From the NCBI GenBank assembly GCA_011390205.1, contig JAABSX010000010.1, positions 1 to 64,000 of the forward strand: a stretch of 64,000 nt of DNA. The letters are read 5' to 3'. The DNA is from Microscillaceae bacterium. Its GTDB lineage: Bacteria > Bacteroidota > Bacteroidia > Cytophagales > Microscillaceae. The translations under genes were made by a program, and so were the position numbers. The notes under the pieces are model-generated. The model worked only from the letters and a program-made list of their open reading frames with translations. It did no database searches and was not told where the DNA came from. Shown here piece after piece: positions 18,926 to 28,380 of the stretch; positions within the stretch are counted from its first letter, which is position 1, and the number at the start of each line of letters is the position of its first letter.

Positions 18926-20188
18926 CTAAGGCAAATACTTCAAAACCATATTGTATTTTTCCCAGAATCTGGGTTCGTTTAAATAACTCTGGTCATGTAG
19001 CTTACCGATATTGCTAAACAAGTAAAAAGTATCAGGTGCTGGTAAGTTTTCAGTGCGTATCTGATGGATGAATAGCTCCCTAAAATGCCTGTATCGCTCT
19101 CTCGTGAAATCTCTCTGGATGATGATAAAGTTAGAAAAAGAAATATAATGTAAATAAACATTGCCCTGATAAAGTCTAAAATCTAATTTCAGTTCATTGA
19201 ATACCTCTATTTGCTGGGCTTTTTGGTGAATGACGGCATAGTCCATCTTAAGAATGGCAGCATCTCGCTCACGGATATACATTTTGCCCTTCATGTGATA
19301 GCTTTCATTGGGGGGGCAGCTCGTCAAAAACTTTCTAAGATAAGGGTTTCGGTCATTGGCTGTGATTGTGATGCCATAGACTGTCTCACCCTGCTCCTCA
19401 CCGATGTCTTCAATCTCAAAGTGATGGTGGTCCAGAAAATACGCATTGAGCTCATAGCCCACTTTCAAGTCAGAGATTCGGGCATAATTTCGGACAGGGT
19501 TATTGTACATCAGTACCGAAAGTTCGTTTCCTCCCATAATGCTAATATTGCCGCTTCTTCCCCCCAGATTGTTTTCGTAGTAGTCTGCATAATTAAGAGG
19601 ATAGCCATTGCTGTGCCTTGATTGATAGACCTTGATGCGAGACGATTCGTCGGGCACTTCATAGCCAGGGTCATATATCCCGACGGCAGCCTCGAGCAAG
19701 CGTAAAAACTTTTGCTCTGTGGAGTCTTGTAGATAATCACGGTAGTAGCCCTCCATGAGATAGGGCGAGAGAGGATAATTTTTGACAATTCTTTTGATGG
19801 CCTTGCCTACCAGCCCCTTTGCATCCGGGAGTTTGCGGCTACGAACCTGTATAGTGGCAAGCTCTTGAATATTTGCCTGCAATGCTATATTCCGAGGGTT
19901 TTTTTGGAGAAAATCATTAATGGCTATTTTTTGGGTCTTATAGCCAATGTAAGAGATACAAAGAGAATCCTCTTGCTTTGCAGAAGGCAGTATTAGCCTA
20001 AAATCACCTTGCTCGTTGCTGGTAGTGCCCAGGGCTTGGCTACAAAGGCTGATATGCACAAAGCTGAGTGCCTCTTGGCTGTCTTGGTCTATAATTTTGC
20101 CCGATAAGACAATCTCTTGAGCCTGCAGATAGTTTAGATTTCCTAAAATCAACACAGCCAGTAAGGTATATTTTATAAATTGAATCAT
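18926..20188 (-). CDS. Secreted carboxypeptidase-regulatory-like domain protein
   Basis: 420 residues with a Sec signal peptide (residues 1-23, ending LQAQ). The carboxypeptidase-regulatory-like (CarboxypepD_reg) beta-sandwich spans about residues 25-105: LSGKIIDQDSQEALSFVHIS through FRLILP and SYIGYKTQKI. The remaining 310 residues are shared with many Bacteroidota surface proteins; they have no catalytic motif I can name. A protein of the same overall design is at 51115-52341. Divergent from trpA with an 81-bp gap. Confidence 0.8.
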   Translation of the reverse strand: MIQFIKYTLLAVLILGNLNYLQAQEIVLSGKIIDQDSQEALSFVHISLCSQALGTTSNEQGDFRLILPSAKQEDSLCISYIGYKTQKIAINDFLQKNPRNIALQANIQELATIQVRSRKLPDAKGLVGKAIKRIVKNYPLSPYLMEGYYRDYLQDSTEQKFLRLLEAAVGIYDPGYEVPDESSRIKVYQSRHSNGYPLNYADYYENNLGGRSGNISIMGGNELSVLMYNNPVRNYARISDLKVGYELNAYFLDHHHFEIEDIGEEQGETVYGITITANDRNPYLRKFLTSCPPNESYHMKGKMYIRERDAAILKMDYAVIHQKAQQIEVFNELKLDFRLYQGNVYLHYISFSNFIIIQRDFTRERYRHFRELFIHQIRTENLPAPDTFYLFSNIGKLHDQSYLNEPRFWEKYNMVLKYLP

Positions 20189-20269
20189 TTTTGATAAGAA
20201 TCTTGTAAGCCCAGTCCCTTCTCCTTAGATTTGCACCTGCAAACTAACACGTACTAAACCTTAAAACCG

Positions 20270-21061
20270 ATGCCTGTAAAAAATCGTTTGACTGAATTGC
20301 TAAAATCTCGCCCTAAAAACTTACTTACTATTTATTTTACGGCGGGTTACCCTAGTTTAGAAGACACCACACTCGTGCTTGAGAGTCTGAGCAAAGCAGG
20401 GGCAGACATCGTGGAAATAGGAATGCCTTTTTCTGACCCTATTGCAGATGGGCCCACGATTCAGGAAAGTAACCAAGCCGCTCTGGAGCAAGGCATGACC
20501 ATAGAAAAGCTTTTTACTCAATTAGAAGGCTTCCGTGAGCAGACACAACTGCCCGTATTGCTCATGGGCTACCTAAACCCCGTGATGCAGTATGGCATAG
20601 AGAGGTTCTGTCAGAAGGCAGCAGAGATAGGTGTAGATGGGCTTATTCTGCCTGATTTGCCTATGTTTGAGTACCAAAATCAATACAAGGCTTTATTTCA
20701 GAAGCATGGCTTATCTCATATCTTTTTGATTACTCCTGAGACTTCTGAGCAGAGAATCCGCACTATAGATGCAGAGACAGAGGGCTTTATCTATGCCGTA
20801 TCTAGCTCAAGCACCACAGGCAAAACAGGGGCTTTCAGTGCCACACAAGAGGCTTATTTTGAAAGCCTTCAGGGCTTGGGTTTGAAGAATCCTATCTTGA
20901 TTGGCTTCGGGATTTCAGACAGGCAGACCTATTTGCAAGCCTGCGAATTTGGCAGCGGAGCAATTATAGGAAGTGCTTTCATCCGCACACTGGCACAGGG
21001 AAAAGATTTGCCAAATGACATAGTATCTTTTATCCACAATATCAAGGAAATAGGAAAATAA
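20270..21061 (+). CDS. trpA: Tryptophan synthase alpha subunit
   Basis: Cleaves indole-3-glycerol phosphate to indole and glyceraldehyde-3-phosphate and passes indole to TrpB. 263 residues. The catalytic Glu and Asp are in DIVEIGMPFSDPIADGPTIQ (Glu47 and Asp58 by count, approximate). The phosphate-binding GFGISDRQ and GSAFIRTL are present. No other trp gene is adjacent, so the operon is dispersed in this genome. Its last 32 bp carry one of three clustered DnaA boxes. Confidence 0.95.
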   Translation: MPVKNRLTELLKSRPKNLLTIYFTAGYPSLEDTTLVLESLSKAGADIVEIGMPFSDPIADGPTIQESNQAALEQGMTIEKLFTQLEGFREQTQLPVLLMGYLNPVMQYGIERFCQKAAEIGVDGLILPDLPMFEYQNQYKALFQKHGLSHIFLITPETSEQRIRTIDAETEGFIYAVSSSSTTGKTGAFSATQEAYFESLQGLGLKNPILIGFGISDRQTYLQACEFGSGAIIGSAFIRTLAQGKDLPNDIVSFIHNIKEIGK

Positions 21062-21084
21062 AATGTGGATAACTCTGTGGATAA
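21030..21084. promoter_or_regulatory. Cluster of three perfect DnaA boxes (candidate origin element)
   Basis: TTATCCACA occurs at 21030-21038 (inside the end of trpA), and its complement TGTGGATAA occurs at 21064-21072 and 21076-21084. The last two are spaced 12 bp start to start. The 330-bp spacer that follows (to 21412) has no ORF and includes near-matches such as TGTTGATAA near 21195. The boxes are seen directly; DnaA binding and any origin function are inference. Confidence 0.55.
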
Positions 21085-21412
21085 CTTATTTACAAGCTTG
21101 AGACGAGACTTGATAAGATACTCAAAATGATGCTTTGCAAGCTATTTTAGGATAAAACCCAACTATCTGAAGAAGAATTGCTATTTTTGTAGATGTTGAT
21201 AATCAGTAACTTAGAGAATAAGTTATATTCTGGATTAAAAGCAAAAAGGACTAGATAAAGTAAGAAATCAGGGCATCATAATAGCTAAAATACTGATTGA
21301 TAAAGCTTTACATATGCCTGACATAAACACAAACACACTACACAGAATAAATGTATCGTGTATCGATAATATGCAGTACTAAAAAAATAAAACTGAACCT
21401 AAAAATAAACAA
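21085..21412. other. Non-coding spacer after the DnaA box cluster
   Basis: About 330 bp between trpA and hisIE without a credible ORF. It is AT-rich and contains a partly palindromic ATCGTGTATCGATA stretch near 21356. It may contain the hisIE promoter and, if the DnaA boxes are functional, an unwinding region. Confidence 0.4.
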
Positions 21413-22024
21413 ATGAAGATAGATTTTGAAAAAAATCAGGGACTTGTGCCAGTCATCATTCAAGATAACATCACTCAAAGAGTGCTGATGCTTGGCTACA
21501 TGAACGAGGAGGCGTATCAAAAAACGACACGTGAAAAAAAAGTAACTTTCTATAGCCGCAGCAAGCAGAGACTCTGGACAAAAGGCGAAACCTCTGGAAA
21601 TTTTTTAGAATGGACTGAAATCATGGCGGATTGTGATGAAGATACACTTCTCATCAAAGTAAAACCAACAGGCCCTGTATGCCACAAAGGCAGTGATACC
21701 TGTTTCGAAGAAGTAAACCAAGGCAGATTCTTGGAAGAGTTGCAAGGCATTATTCGTGGTTATAAAACCAATCCTAAAGAAGATTCATACACCAGCTCAC
21801 TCTTCAAAAAAGGCATCAATAAAATAGCCCAAAAAGTAGGCGAAGAAGCCATTGAGGTCGTCATAGAAGCAAAAGATGACAATCCAGATTTATTTAAAAA
21901 CGAATGTGCTGATTTGCTTTACCACTGGCTTATTCTGCTCGAAGAAAAAAACACCTCTCTTGCCGAGATAGAAGGCATCCTTAGGGAAAGAAACCAAAAA
22001 ATAAGCCCAAAAACTGATAGATAG
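21413..22024 (+). CDS. hisIE: Bifunctional phosphoribosyl-AMP cyclohydrolase / phosphoribosyl-ATP pyrophosphatase
   Basis: Catalyses steps 2 and 3 of histidine synthesis. 203 residues, the normal fused length. HisI domain, residues 1-105: FYSRSKQRLWTKGETSGNF and the metal-binding DCDEDTLL with GPVCHKGSDTCF. HisE domain, from about residue 115: QKVGEEAIEVVIEAKD and ECADLLYHWLILL. No other his gene is adjacent. The EnvC-like gene follows after 12 bp and may be co-transcribed. Confidence 0.95.
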   Translation: MKIDFEKNQGLVPVIIQDNITQRVLMLGYMNEEAYQKTTREKKVTFYSRSKQRLWTKGETSGNFLEWTEIMADCDEDTLLIKVKPTGPVCHKGSDTCFEEVNQGRFLEELQGIIRGYKTNPKEDSYTSSLFKKGINKIAQKVGEEAIEVVIEAKDDNPDLFKNECADLLYHWLILLEEKNTSLAEIEGILRERNQKISPKTDR

Positions 22025-22036
22025 CCCCTAATACCT

Positions 22037-23284
22037 ATGATTGCGTGCTGCTTTTTCTTAAGTAAATATATCTCACTCCAAAGAATCTTCTTGCTCTGTT
22101 TGCTGATGGGGCTCGGCAGCATCGCTTATGTGTCTGTAGCACAGTATCAGACTAAAAAAATAGAAAAAGAACGTAAAACAAGACTACAAGAAATCAAAGA
22201 GAAAAGAAACCTACTCTCCCAAATCCATACTCGCCGTGAGGTAAGTATGAATGAGTTGAGTTTTATCAAAATGAAAATTCAAGTACAGACACAGCTCGTG
22301 CAGGTGCTTGAGCAAGAGTTAGATAGCCTACAAGATAATTTGGAGAAAATGCAAACAAGCATACAAAAACTGACAGACCAACTCCAGCAGCTCAAAGAAG
22401 AATATGCAAAAATGGTCTATGTAGCTGCCCGTTCACATCAAGATTTACAAAAACTAAGCTTTGTGTTTGCTTCCGAAAATTTTCATCAGCTATACCGCCG
22501 CAGCAAATATCTACAACAATACACCCAAGCCAGGCATAATCAAGTAGCATATATCAAGCAAATACACCAGCAACTCAGTCAAAAACAAGCCCTCGCCCAA
22601 AAAATGGCTCAAGAAAAACAAACATTGCTAGAAGAAAAAAAACCAGAAATAGACATACTCAAAGCCCTCCAACAGGAAAAAGACCAACTCATTAAATCGC
22701 TTTCCAAACAAGAAAAAACCATCATCAAAGAGCTTAAGAAAAGCCAAGTAAAGCTCGAGAATTTAGACAATCTTGTGGATAACTTTGTAAAAGAACAGAA
22801 AGAAAATAAGCCGACTTATGTGGCTGTGCCACGCAAAAAAACGGGCAAACCTGATACCAAACAGCTCACCAAAGATTTTGTGCGTAGCAAAGGAAAACTA
22901 CCTTCACCCATCGTTAGGGGCTTTTTGGCAAGCTATTTTGGCAAGCAAAAGCACCCTGTGCTCAAAAATGTGTTCATAGACAATGCTGGAATAGAGATTC
23001 AAAGCCCAGCAGGCCAAGCCGTCAGGGCTGTGTTTCAAGGAGAGGTTTCTACCATTGCCACCATACCAGGCATGGGAGGGCAAGTATTGATGCTACAGCA
23101 CGGAGAGTACTTTACGGTCTATGCCAAAATAGAAAAACTCACGGTCAAAGTAGGTGATTGGCTTGACAAAGGAGATGAATTTGCAAAAGTACACAAAGAC
23201 AGCAAAGGGCTGAGCAGACTACAGTTTCAAGTCTGGAAAGGTAGCCAAAAACTAAACCCTATTCACTGGATTAAAAAACCTTAA
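22037..23284 (+). CDS. EnvC-like murein hydrolase activator (degenerate LytM domain)
   Basis: 415 residues. An N-terminal hydrophobic segment (residues 15-36) is followed by about 220 residues of coiled coil rich in Gln, Lys and Glu. The C-terminal LytM/M23 domain is from about residue 300 to 412. The domain keeps the fold motifs (NAGIEIQSPAGQAVRAVFQG, MLQHGEYFTVYA) but lacks metal ligands: YAHL is YAKI and the HxH strand is LQFQVW. Like E. coli EnvC it should activate amidases during cell separation rather than cut peptidoglycan itself. It starts 12 bp after hisIE. Confidence 0.85.
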   Translation: MIACCFFLSKYISLQRIFLLCLLMGLGSIAYVSVAQYQTKKIEKERKTRLQEIKEKRNLLSQIHTRREVSMNELSFIKMKIQVQTQLVQVLEQELDSLQDNLEKMQTSIQKLTDQLQQLKEEYAKMVYVAARSHQDLQKLSFVFASENFHQLYRRSKYLQQYTQARHNQVAYIKQIHQQLSQKQALAQKMAQEKQTLLEEKKPEIDILKALQQEKDQLIKSLSKQEKTIIKELKKSQVKLENLDNLVDNFVKEQKENKPTYVAVPRKKTGKPDTKQLTKDFVRSKGKLPSPIVRGFLASYFGKQKHPVLKNVFIDNAGIEIQSPAGQAVRAVFQGEVSTIATIPGMGGQVLMLQHGEYFTVYAKIEKLTVKVGDWLDKGDEFAKVHKDSKGLSRLQFQVWKGSQKLNPIHWIKKP

Positions 23285-23428
23285 GCCCACAGGCTGCGAC
23301 CTATGGACTATGGAGTGAAATAATTTTCAAAGTACCACACTTCAATCAATGATTACCAGACTATTTTTAGTATAAATTGTCGGAAATCAGGGTAGTAGAT
23401 GATTTTTGAGGTGCTTAAATGCTTGTGA

Positions 23429-23686
23429 TTACTCGTCTTTTAGTTGCTTATGTGAGCCATCACAAAAAGGGGCGTTTTTAGAAGCCTTGCAGCCACACCA
23501 ATAGACCGTTTTTTTCTCAGAAATAGTCTCTTTGACGGGGCTAAACGAAGTCCCTTTGTGTGAGCCATCACAGAAAGGCTGCTTTTGGCTTAGGCCACAG
23601 CTGCACCAAAAGTAATTGCCAGCCTCTACTTCAAGAACATAAGCTGATTTTTGAGCAATTTTAGGAAGATTAGATGATTCAGACAT
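23429..23686 (-). CDS. Dual CDGSH iron-sulfur domain protein
   Basis: 85 residues with two CDGSH-type 2Fe-2S sites: WCSCGLSQKQPFCDGSH (residues 28-44) and WCGCKASKNAPFCDGSH (63-79). Each supplies three Cys and one His. Two-domain proteins of this size are the bacterial mitoNEET relatives, thought to work in redox or Fe-S handling. Monocistronic by context: convergent with envC, divergent from the acylase gene. Confidence 0.9.
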   Translation of the reverse strand: MSESSNLPKIAQKSAYVLEVEAGNYFWCSCGLSQKQPFCDGSHKGTSFSPVKETISEKKTVYWCGCKASKNAPFCDGSHKQLKDE

Positions 23687-23828
23687 AGAATTGTATTTGT
23701 TTAAGATTAAAAAATTAGTAATTAATGGTAATTTTATTTTAAACTCTTATTTTTGTAATTAGTTTACTTAGTTTGGCATCAAGAAAGAATTATCCAAATT
23801 ATCTAGGGTAGTATAAAAAACAAGTCTT

Positions 23829-26321
23829 ATGAAATTTATTCGTTTATTATTGGCAGTAGGCATCACTGCATTTTTATTCATCATACTTGATAACAGACCC
23901 GCACAGCTTTATTTTTTGAAAGATATTCAATCTCTACAAAATGCCCCCAGTTTTGCCCAGTTTTTAAATCCCTTTGGTGGGTTTTGGATGAATGGAGAAG
24001 CCCGAAAGCCCAGCGAAACCACTACAATACAGACAGATAAACTGCAAGACAAGGTAGAAATATTGCTAGATGATAGGCTTGTACCTCATATTTTTGCCCA
24101 AAATGACCATGACCTCTATTTCGCACAAGGCTATATCACTGCCCAATACAGACTCTGGCAGATGGAGTTTCAGACTTATGCCTCCGCAGGCAGGCTTTCA
24201 GAAATACTGGGAGAGCGTGCACTAGACCATGACCGCTTTCAGAGAAGAATCGGGATGCTCAGGGCTGCCGAAAACTCTCTAGAGGAAATGCTCAAAGACC
24301 CCATCACCAAGCTGGCTGTAGAAGCATACAGCGAAGGAGTCAATGCTTATATTCAACAACTTAACCCACAGAATTATCCTATTGAGTACAAACTCTTAGG
24401 CTATACCCCCGAGCGTTGGTCTCCTCTCAAAAGTGCCTTGTTGCTCAAATATATGGCTCAAGATTTGTCTTTTGACAATACAGACCTTGCTATGACGAGG
24501 GTCTTAGAAAAATATGGGCTCGAGGAAACAAGCAATATGTTTCCGAACTACACCGCCAAGCAAAGCCCCATTATCCCGAAAGATACGCCTTTTAAGTTCA
24601 AAACAAAAGATATCCCCAAAAAGCCCAAAGCCTACACCGCACCGCTGCCACTAGACAGCACTGCGGGAAAACCAGAAGACCGAAGCGGCATCGGGAGTAA
24701 TAACTGGGCCGTTTCCGCCGAAAAATCTGCCACAGGCTATCCTATTCTGAGCAATGACCCTCATTTGGGTTTGAACCTCCCCTCTATTTGGTTTGAGATA
24801 CAGCTTGTAAGCCCCCAATCTAATGTCTATGGTGCTTCCTTGCCTGGTAGCCCTTGTGTGATTATTGGCTTTAACAATGAGGTGGCCTGGGGGGTAACCA
24901 ATGTAGCCTCTGATGTAACTGACTGGTACAAAATCACTTTTAAAGATGCACAAAAGACGCAATATAAATTTGGGGAGGAATGGAGAGATGCCAAAACATA
25001 CATAGATACCATAAAAATCAAAGGAGGAGGCTATGTATTAGACACACTTGTTTACACTCATCACGGCCCTTTGGTAGCCCCAGAAGAAGCAAAAGGAGCA
25101 ACTTGGCTGCAAGGAAAATCTGTGCCACTAGGCGCAGCACTACGCTGGGTAGCCCATGAGGCATCCAATGATTTCTTGACCTTCTACAAACTAAACCGAG
25201 CTAAAAATTACAAAGATTACAGAGAAGCACTCACTTACTATGTCTGCCCTGCCCAAAACTTTATCTTTGCCGATGTCAATAAAGACATAGCCATTACTTC
25301 TAATGGTAAAATCCCGCTAAAATGGGAAGAGCAAGGCAAGTATGTACTGGATGGAAGTAACCCCACCCACGACTGGCAAGGCTGGATTCCTGCTTCGCAA
25401 AATCCACACGTCAAAAATCCCGAAAGAGGGTTCGTCAGCTCTGCCAATCAATTTCCTGTCTCAGATTCTCTCTATCCTTATTATCTGCACTGGAAGTTTG
25501 CAACCTACGAACGAGGGGCTCGCATCAATCAAAGATTGGCACAAATGGAGAAAATCACCCCAGACAGCATGCGAATGCTTCAATATGATGCTTATGGCTT
25601 ATTTGCACAAGATGTGCTGCCTAAGCTGCTCAATACCCTTCCCTTAGAAAAACTAGGAAAAGAAGAAAAACAAGCCTACGACCTGCTCAAAACATGGGAT
25701 TATTACTATCATACAGAGAAAATCGCACCTACTATTTTTAAAAGATGGTGGGATAACTTTACAAGGGCTACTTGGGAAGACGAACTCAATGGCTCAGACG
25801 TAATTTATCCTTCAAGAGAATATACTGCCATCCTGACCAATCAAAGTGATAGCCTAAATCCCGTAAAATGGTTTGACAATGTCCGTACAGAAAAAGTGGA
25901 GACGCTCCAAGACATCGCATTAGAGTCTTTCAAACAGACCATCAGAGACCTTTCTGAAAAACACAAAGGCTTTAACAATGAGCAGTGGCAATGGAGCAAT
26001 GACAGAGATTTAAGTATTCTGCACCTTGCGCGCATCCCGCAGTTTAGTCAGTTTGCAGTAAAAAGCCCTGGAGATAAGACCACCGTCAATGCCACAGGCG
26101 ACCGTACTGGCCCCTCATGGCGCATGATAGTGGCTCTTGGGCGGACACCCACAGCTTACGGGATTTACCCTGGAGGGCAATCAGGAAACCCTGGCAGCTT
26201 CTACTACGATAACTTTATCCCTAGCTGGAAAAAAGGAGAACTGGCAAGTTTGCACTACCTTAAATCTACACGTGTATCGGAAAAAGTAAATATTATCAGC
26301 AAAATTAAGATGGGGAAATAG
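23829..26321 (+). CDS. Penicillin acylase family (Ntn-hydrolase) protein
   Basis: 830 residues with an N-terminal membrane anchor or signal (residues 4-22). The alpha region comes first and the linker peptide precedes Ser290. In GSNNWAVSAEKS, Ser290 becomes the nucleophile after self-cleavage. SNDPHLGLNLPSIWFE and the later SANQFPVSD and NATGDRTGPSWRM are family motifs. Members hydrolyse penicillins, acyl-homoserine lactones or other amides in the periplasm; the substrate cannot be read from sequence. The last 11 codons and the 3' flank are repeated at 29.5 kb, marking an insertion just downstream. Confidence 0.9.
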   Translation: MKFIRLLLAVGITAFLFIILDNRPAQLYFLKDIQSLQNAPSFAQFLNPFGGFWMNGEARKPSETTTIQTDKLQDKVEILLDDRLVPHIFAQNDHDLYFAQGYITAQYRLWQMEFQTYASAGRLSEILGERALDHDRFQRRIGMLRAAENSLEEMLKDPITKLAVEAYSEGVNAYIQQLNPQNYPIEYKLLGYTPERWSPLKSALLLKYMAQDLSFDNTDLAMTRVLEKYGLEETSNMFPNYTAKQSPIIPKDTPFKFKTKDIPKKPKAYTAPLPLDSTAGKPEDRSGIGSNNWAVSAEKSATGYPILSNDPHLGLNLPSIWFEIQLVSPQSNVYGASLPGSPCVIIGFNNEVAWGVTNVASDVTDWYKITFKDAQKTQYKFGEEWRDAKTYIDTIKIKGGGYVLDTLVYTHHGPLVAPEEAKGATWLQGKSVPLGAALRWVAHEASNDFLTFYKLNRAKNYKDYREALTYYVCPAQNFIFADVNKDIAITSNGKIPLKWEEQGKYVLDGSNPTHDWQGWIPASQNPHVKNPERGFVSSANQFPVSDSLYPYYLHWKFATYERGARINQRLAQMEKITPDSMRMLQYDAYGLFAQDVLPKLLNTLPLEKLGKEEKQAYDLLKTWDYYYHTEKIAPTIFKRWWDNFTRATWEDELNGSDVIYPSREYTAILTNQSDSLNPVKWFDNVRTEKVETLQDIALESFKQTIRDLSEKHKGFNNEQWQWSNDRDLSILHLARIPQFSQFAVKSPGDKTTVNATGDRTGPSWRMIVALGRTPTAYGIYPGGQSGNPGSFYYDNFIPSWKKGELASLHYLKSTRVSEKVNIISKIKMGK

Positions 26322-26355
26322 GCAGGCATCTGTATAAAATAAGGAAGCCTTCACT
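26286..26355 (+). repeat. Upstream copy of a 70-bp direct repeat flanking the sugar island
   Basis: Contains the last 11 codons of the acylase gene (VNIISKIKMGK and stop) and 34 bp of its 3' flank, ending in CCTTCACT. It matches 29502-29571 with three differences. Only the left arm of the hairpin found at the second copy is present here. Confidence 0.85.
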
Positions 26356-26409
26356 TTGCCGTCTCAGAGAGAGAGAAAACGAAAAGTTATTGAAACCTAT
26401 ACCATATCA

Positions 26410-27594
26410 ATGCTACGGGAATATATAAGGGCATATTGTCAATATGTAATTCATTACATAGAAGAGTCAGTAAATACCAAGCTTTGGGTGCTAAAGTTTA
26501 CACTTATTTTGTCGCTCATAGCCGTTACCACTTCCTTCCCTGACTATTATGGGTATGTGATGGATAACAGTAGTGGTGATAATATCATTACTGAGGCCAT
26601 CAACTGGCAGATAGCCCATCCTTTGCAGCAGCTCCCAGAAGAATATACTTTTCTCCCCGAAGAAAAATTAACGGGTGCACCCTCTCACTTAGATAAGCGG
26701 TGGAGCAGGATTACTGTACCTTTGCTGGCTTATATATTTCACCTAGATGTTTTTTTACTCATCATTCTTCAGCACATCACGAGTGTATTGTTTTTTTATC
26801 TACTTCTGAATATTTCTTTTGATATCACAGCAGATAGAGTCATAAGCCTCTTGATAGGTTTTATCTTCGCAACTACCTTTGTAGGTAAGTGGGGTTTTCA
26901 GGATTTTCATTACTATGATGGCATTGCTTATTTTCTTTTGCTTTTGGCTATGTGGAAAAAGAATGTTTTCATTGTGTTTTTTGGAATATTGTTGGCTGGT
27001 TTTACCGATGAGCGTGCCTTGATAGCTTCTGCTATGATATACCTTTGGTGGCATCTGAGAGAGAATCACTTTCAGGAGATTGATTTTAAGAGTTTTCTCA
27101 GGTTTGATGCCTTAAAAATAGCCATTATCAGTGCTTGGGTAGCTTATTTTCTGATAAGATATTTTGTATTAATACAGTATTTTCAGCTCAAACCAGGGGT
27201 AACAGGGCTTGGCTTAGAGCCGCTGAGATACAATTTTAAATACATCCCTATGGGCTTTTTTACATTTTTAGAGTTTGCTTGGTTGTTGATTTTTGCTGCG
27301 TATGTGCTGCTTTTGTCCAATAAGAGATACCTATTTTCTATACTTTTATTTTTAGCATCAGGGCTTTCATATACTACAGCATTTTTAGTGTTTGATGTCT
27401 CTAGGAGCATGGGCTATGCCTACCCTATTTTATTAATCAGTTTGCTGGTATTGTATCAATCTAAGGAGAAAGATTTAAAAAAATATTTATTAATCGTGGG
27501 CACATTGTGTTTTTTATTGCCTACCCACGCTGTTTTTTTAGACGAAATCAAGTGGTTCTCTCCTATTATTCCTAAAATATTTAAGTTCTTCTAG
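26410..27594 (+). CDS. Polytopic membrane protein, function unknown
   Basis: 394 residues from the ATG at 26410; the longer frame starting with TTG at 26356 lies inside the duplicated acylase flank and is not preferred. About nine hydrophobic segments are visible (for example LKFTLILSLIAVTTSF, VFLLIILQHITSVLFFYLLL, FFGILLAGF, LIFAAYVLLLS). Short charged loops such as HLDKRW and DERAL near membrane faces recall polyprenyl-sugar transferases or wzy-like proteins, but no family motif is seen. It is 4 bp ahead of the GT2 gene, so a role in glycan assembly or export is inferred. Confidence 0.6.
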   Translation: MLREYIRAYCQYVIHYIEESVNTKLWVLKFTLILSLIAVTTSFPDYYGYVMDNSSGDNIITEAINWQIAHPLQQLPEEYTFLPEEKLTGAPSHLDKRWSRITVPLLAYIFHLDVFLLIILQHITSVLFFYLLLNISFDITADRVISLLIGFIFATTFVGKWGFQDFHYYDGIAYFLLLLAMWKKNVFIVFFGILLAGFTDERALIASAMIYLWWHLRENHFQEIDFKSFLRFDALKIAIISAWVAYFLIRYFVLIQYFQLKPGVTGLGLEPLRYNFKYIPMGFFTFLEFAWLLIFAAYVLLLSNKRYLFSILLFLASGLSYTTAFLVFDVSRSMGYAYPILLISLLVLYQSKEKDLKKYLLIVGTLCFLLPTHAVFLDEIKWFSPIIPKIFKFF

Positions 27595-27598
27595 TATT

Positions 27599-28375
27599 AT
27601 GAAACTCAGCATTGTCATTCCAGCTCTCAATGAAGAAGACTTCATTACAGAAACAGTGAGGGCATTGTATGTAGTGCTAGACCAAGAGGGCATCAGCCAT
27701 GAGATAGTAGTCATCAATGACAACTCCAAAGACAATACACTAGAAGTGCTTAAAGCATTGGCTTTACAGATACCTAGCTTGGTATTCTACACCAATCAAG
27801 GGCCTAATGGCTTTGGCTATGCTATCCGCTATGGTTTAGAGAGATTTACAGGAGATTGTGTGGCAGTGTTTATGGCTGACCTTTCGGATGATCCTAAAGA
27901 CTTGATAAAGTTTTATAAAAAGATGCTAGAGGGAGGCTATGATTGCGTATTCGGAAGTAGATTTATGAAGGGAGGAAAAGTAATAGACTACCCCCGCATC
28001 AAAAAAATGATTAACAGAGTAGCGAATTTCATTGTCAAGATTTCTATGGGAATGCACTACAATGACACCACCAATGCCTTTAAACTTTACAAAAAAGAAA
28101 CGATAGAAGGACTTAAGCCTTTCTTATCACCTCATTTTAACCTGACCTTAGAGCTTCCTCTGAAAGCAATCGTGCGGGGTTATACATACACAGTTTTGCC
28201 CAACTCTTGGCGAAATAGAAAAGGCAGGGTATCTAAACTCAAAATCAAAGAAATGGGAAGCCGTTATTTCTTCATCCTTTTATATTGCTTGATTGAGAAG
28301 TTCTTTTCGAGGGGAGATTTTAAGAAAAAAATACAATTGAAAGAAATAAAGAAATCAGAAAATTCTGATACATAA
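27599..28375 (+). CDS. Family 2 glycosyltransferase (dolichol-phosphate mannosyltransferase-like)
   Basis: 258 residues, GT-A fold. It opens with [20 protein letters not shown]. The sugar-nucleotide site is [11 protein letters not shown], the metal site is [11 protein letters not shown], and FGSRF follows. The length and the C-terminal stretch without long membrane spans fit the soluble DPM1-like class that loads a sugar on a polyprenyl phosphate. It lies between the membrane protein (4-bp gap) and the epimerase (5-bp gap), so the three form one operon. Confidence 0.88.
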   Translation: MKLSIVIPALNEEDFITETVRALYVVLDQEGISHEIVVINDNSKDNTLEVLKALALQIPSLVFYTNQGPNGFGYAIRYGLERFTGDCVAVFMADLSDDPKDLIKFYKKMLEGGYDCVFGSRFMKGGKVIDYPRIKKMINRVANFIVKISMGMHYNDTTNAFKLYKKETIEGLKPFLSPHFNLTLELPLKAIVRGYTYTVLPNSWRNRKGRVSKLKIKEMGSRYFFILLYCLIEKFFSRGDFKKKIQLKEIKKSENSDT

Positions 28376-28380
28376 ATACA

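Noticed and set aside
22774-22782. Single perfect DnaA box in the EnvC-like gene (also 46069 and 49161)
   Set aside because: Isolated single copies inside coding sequence are expected by chance; only the cluster at 21030-21084 is reported.
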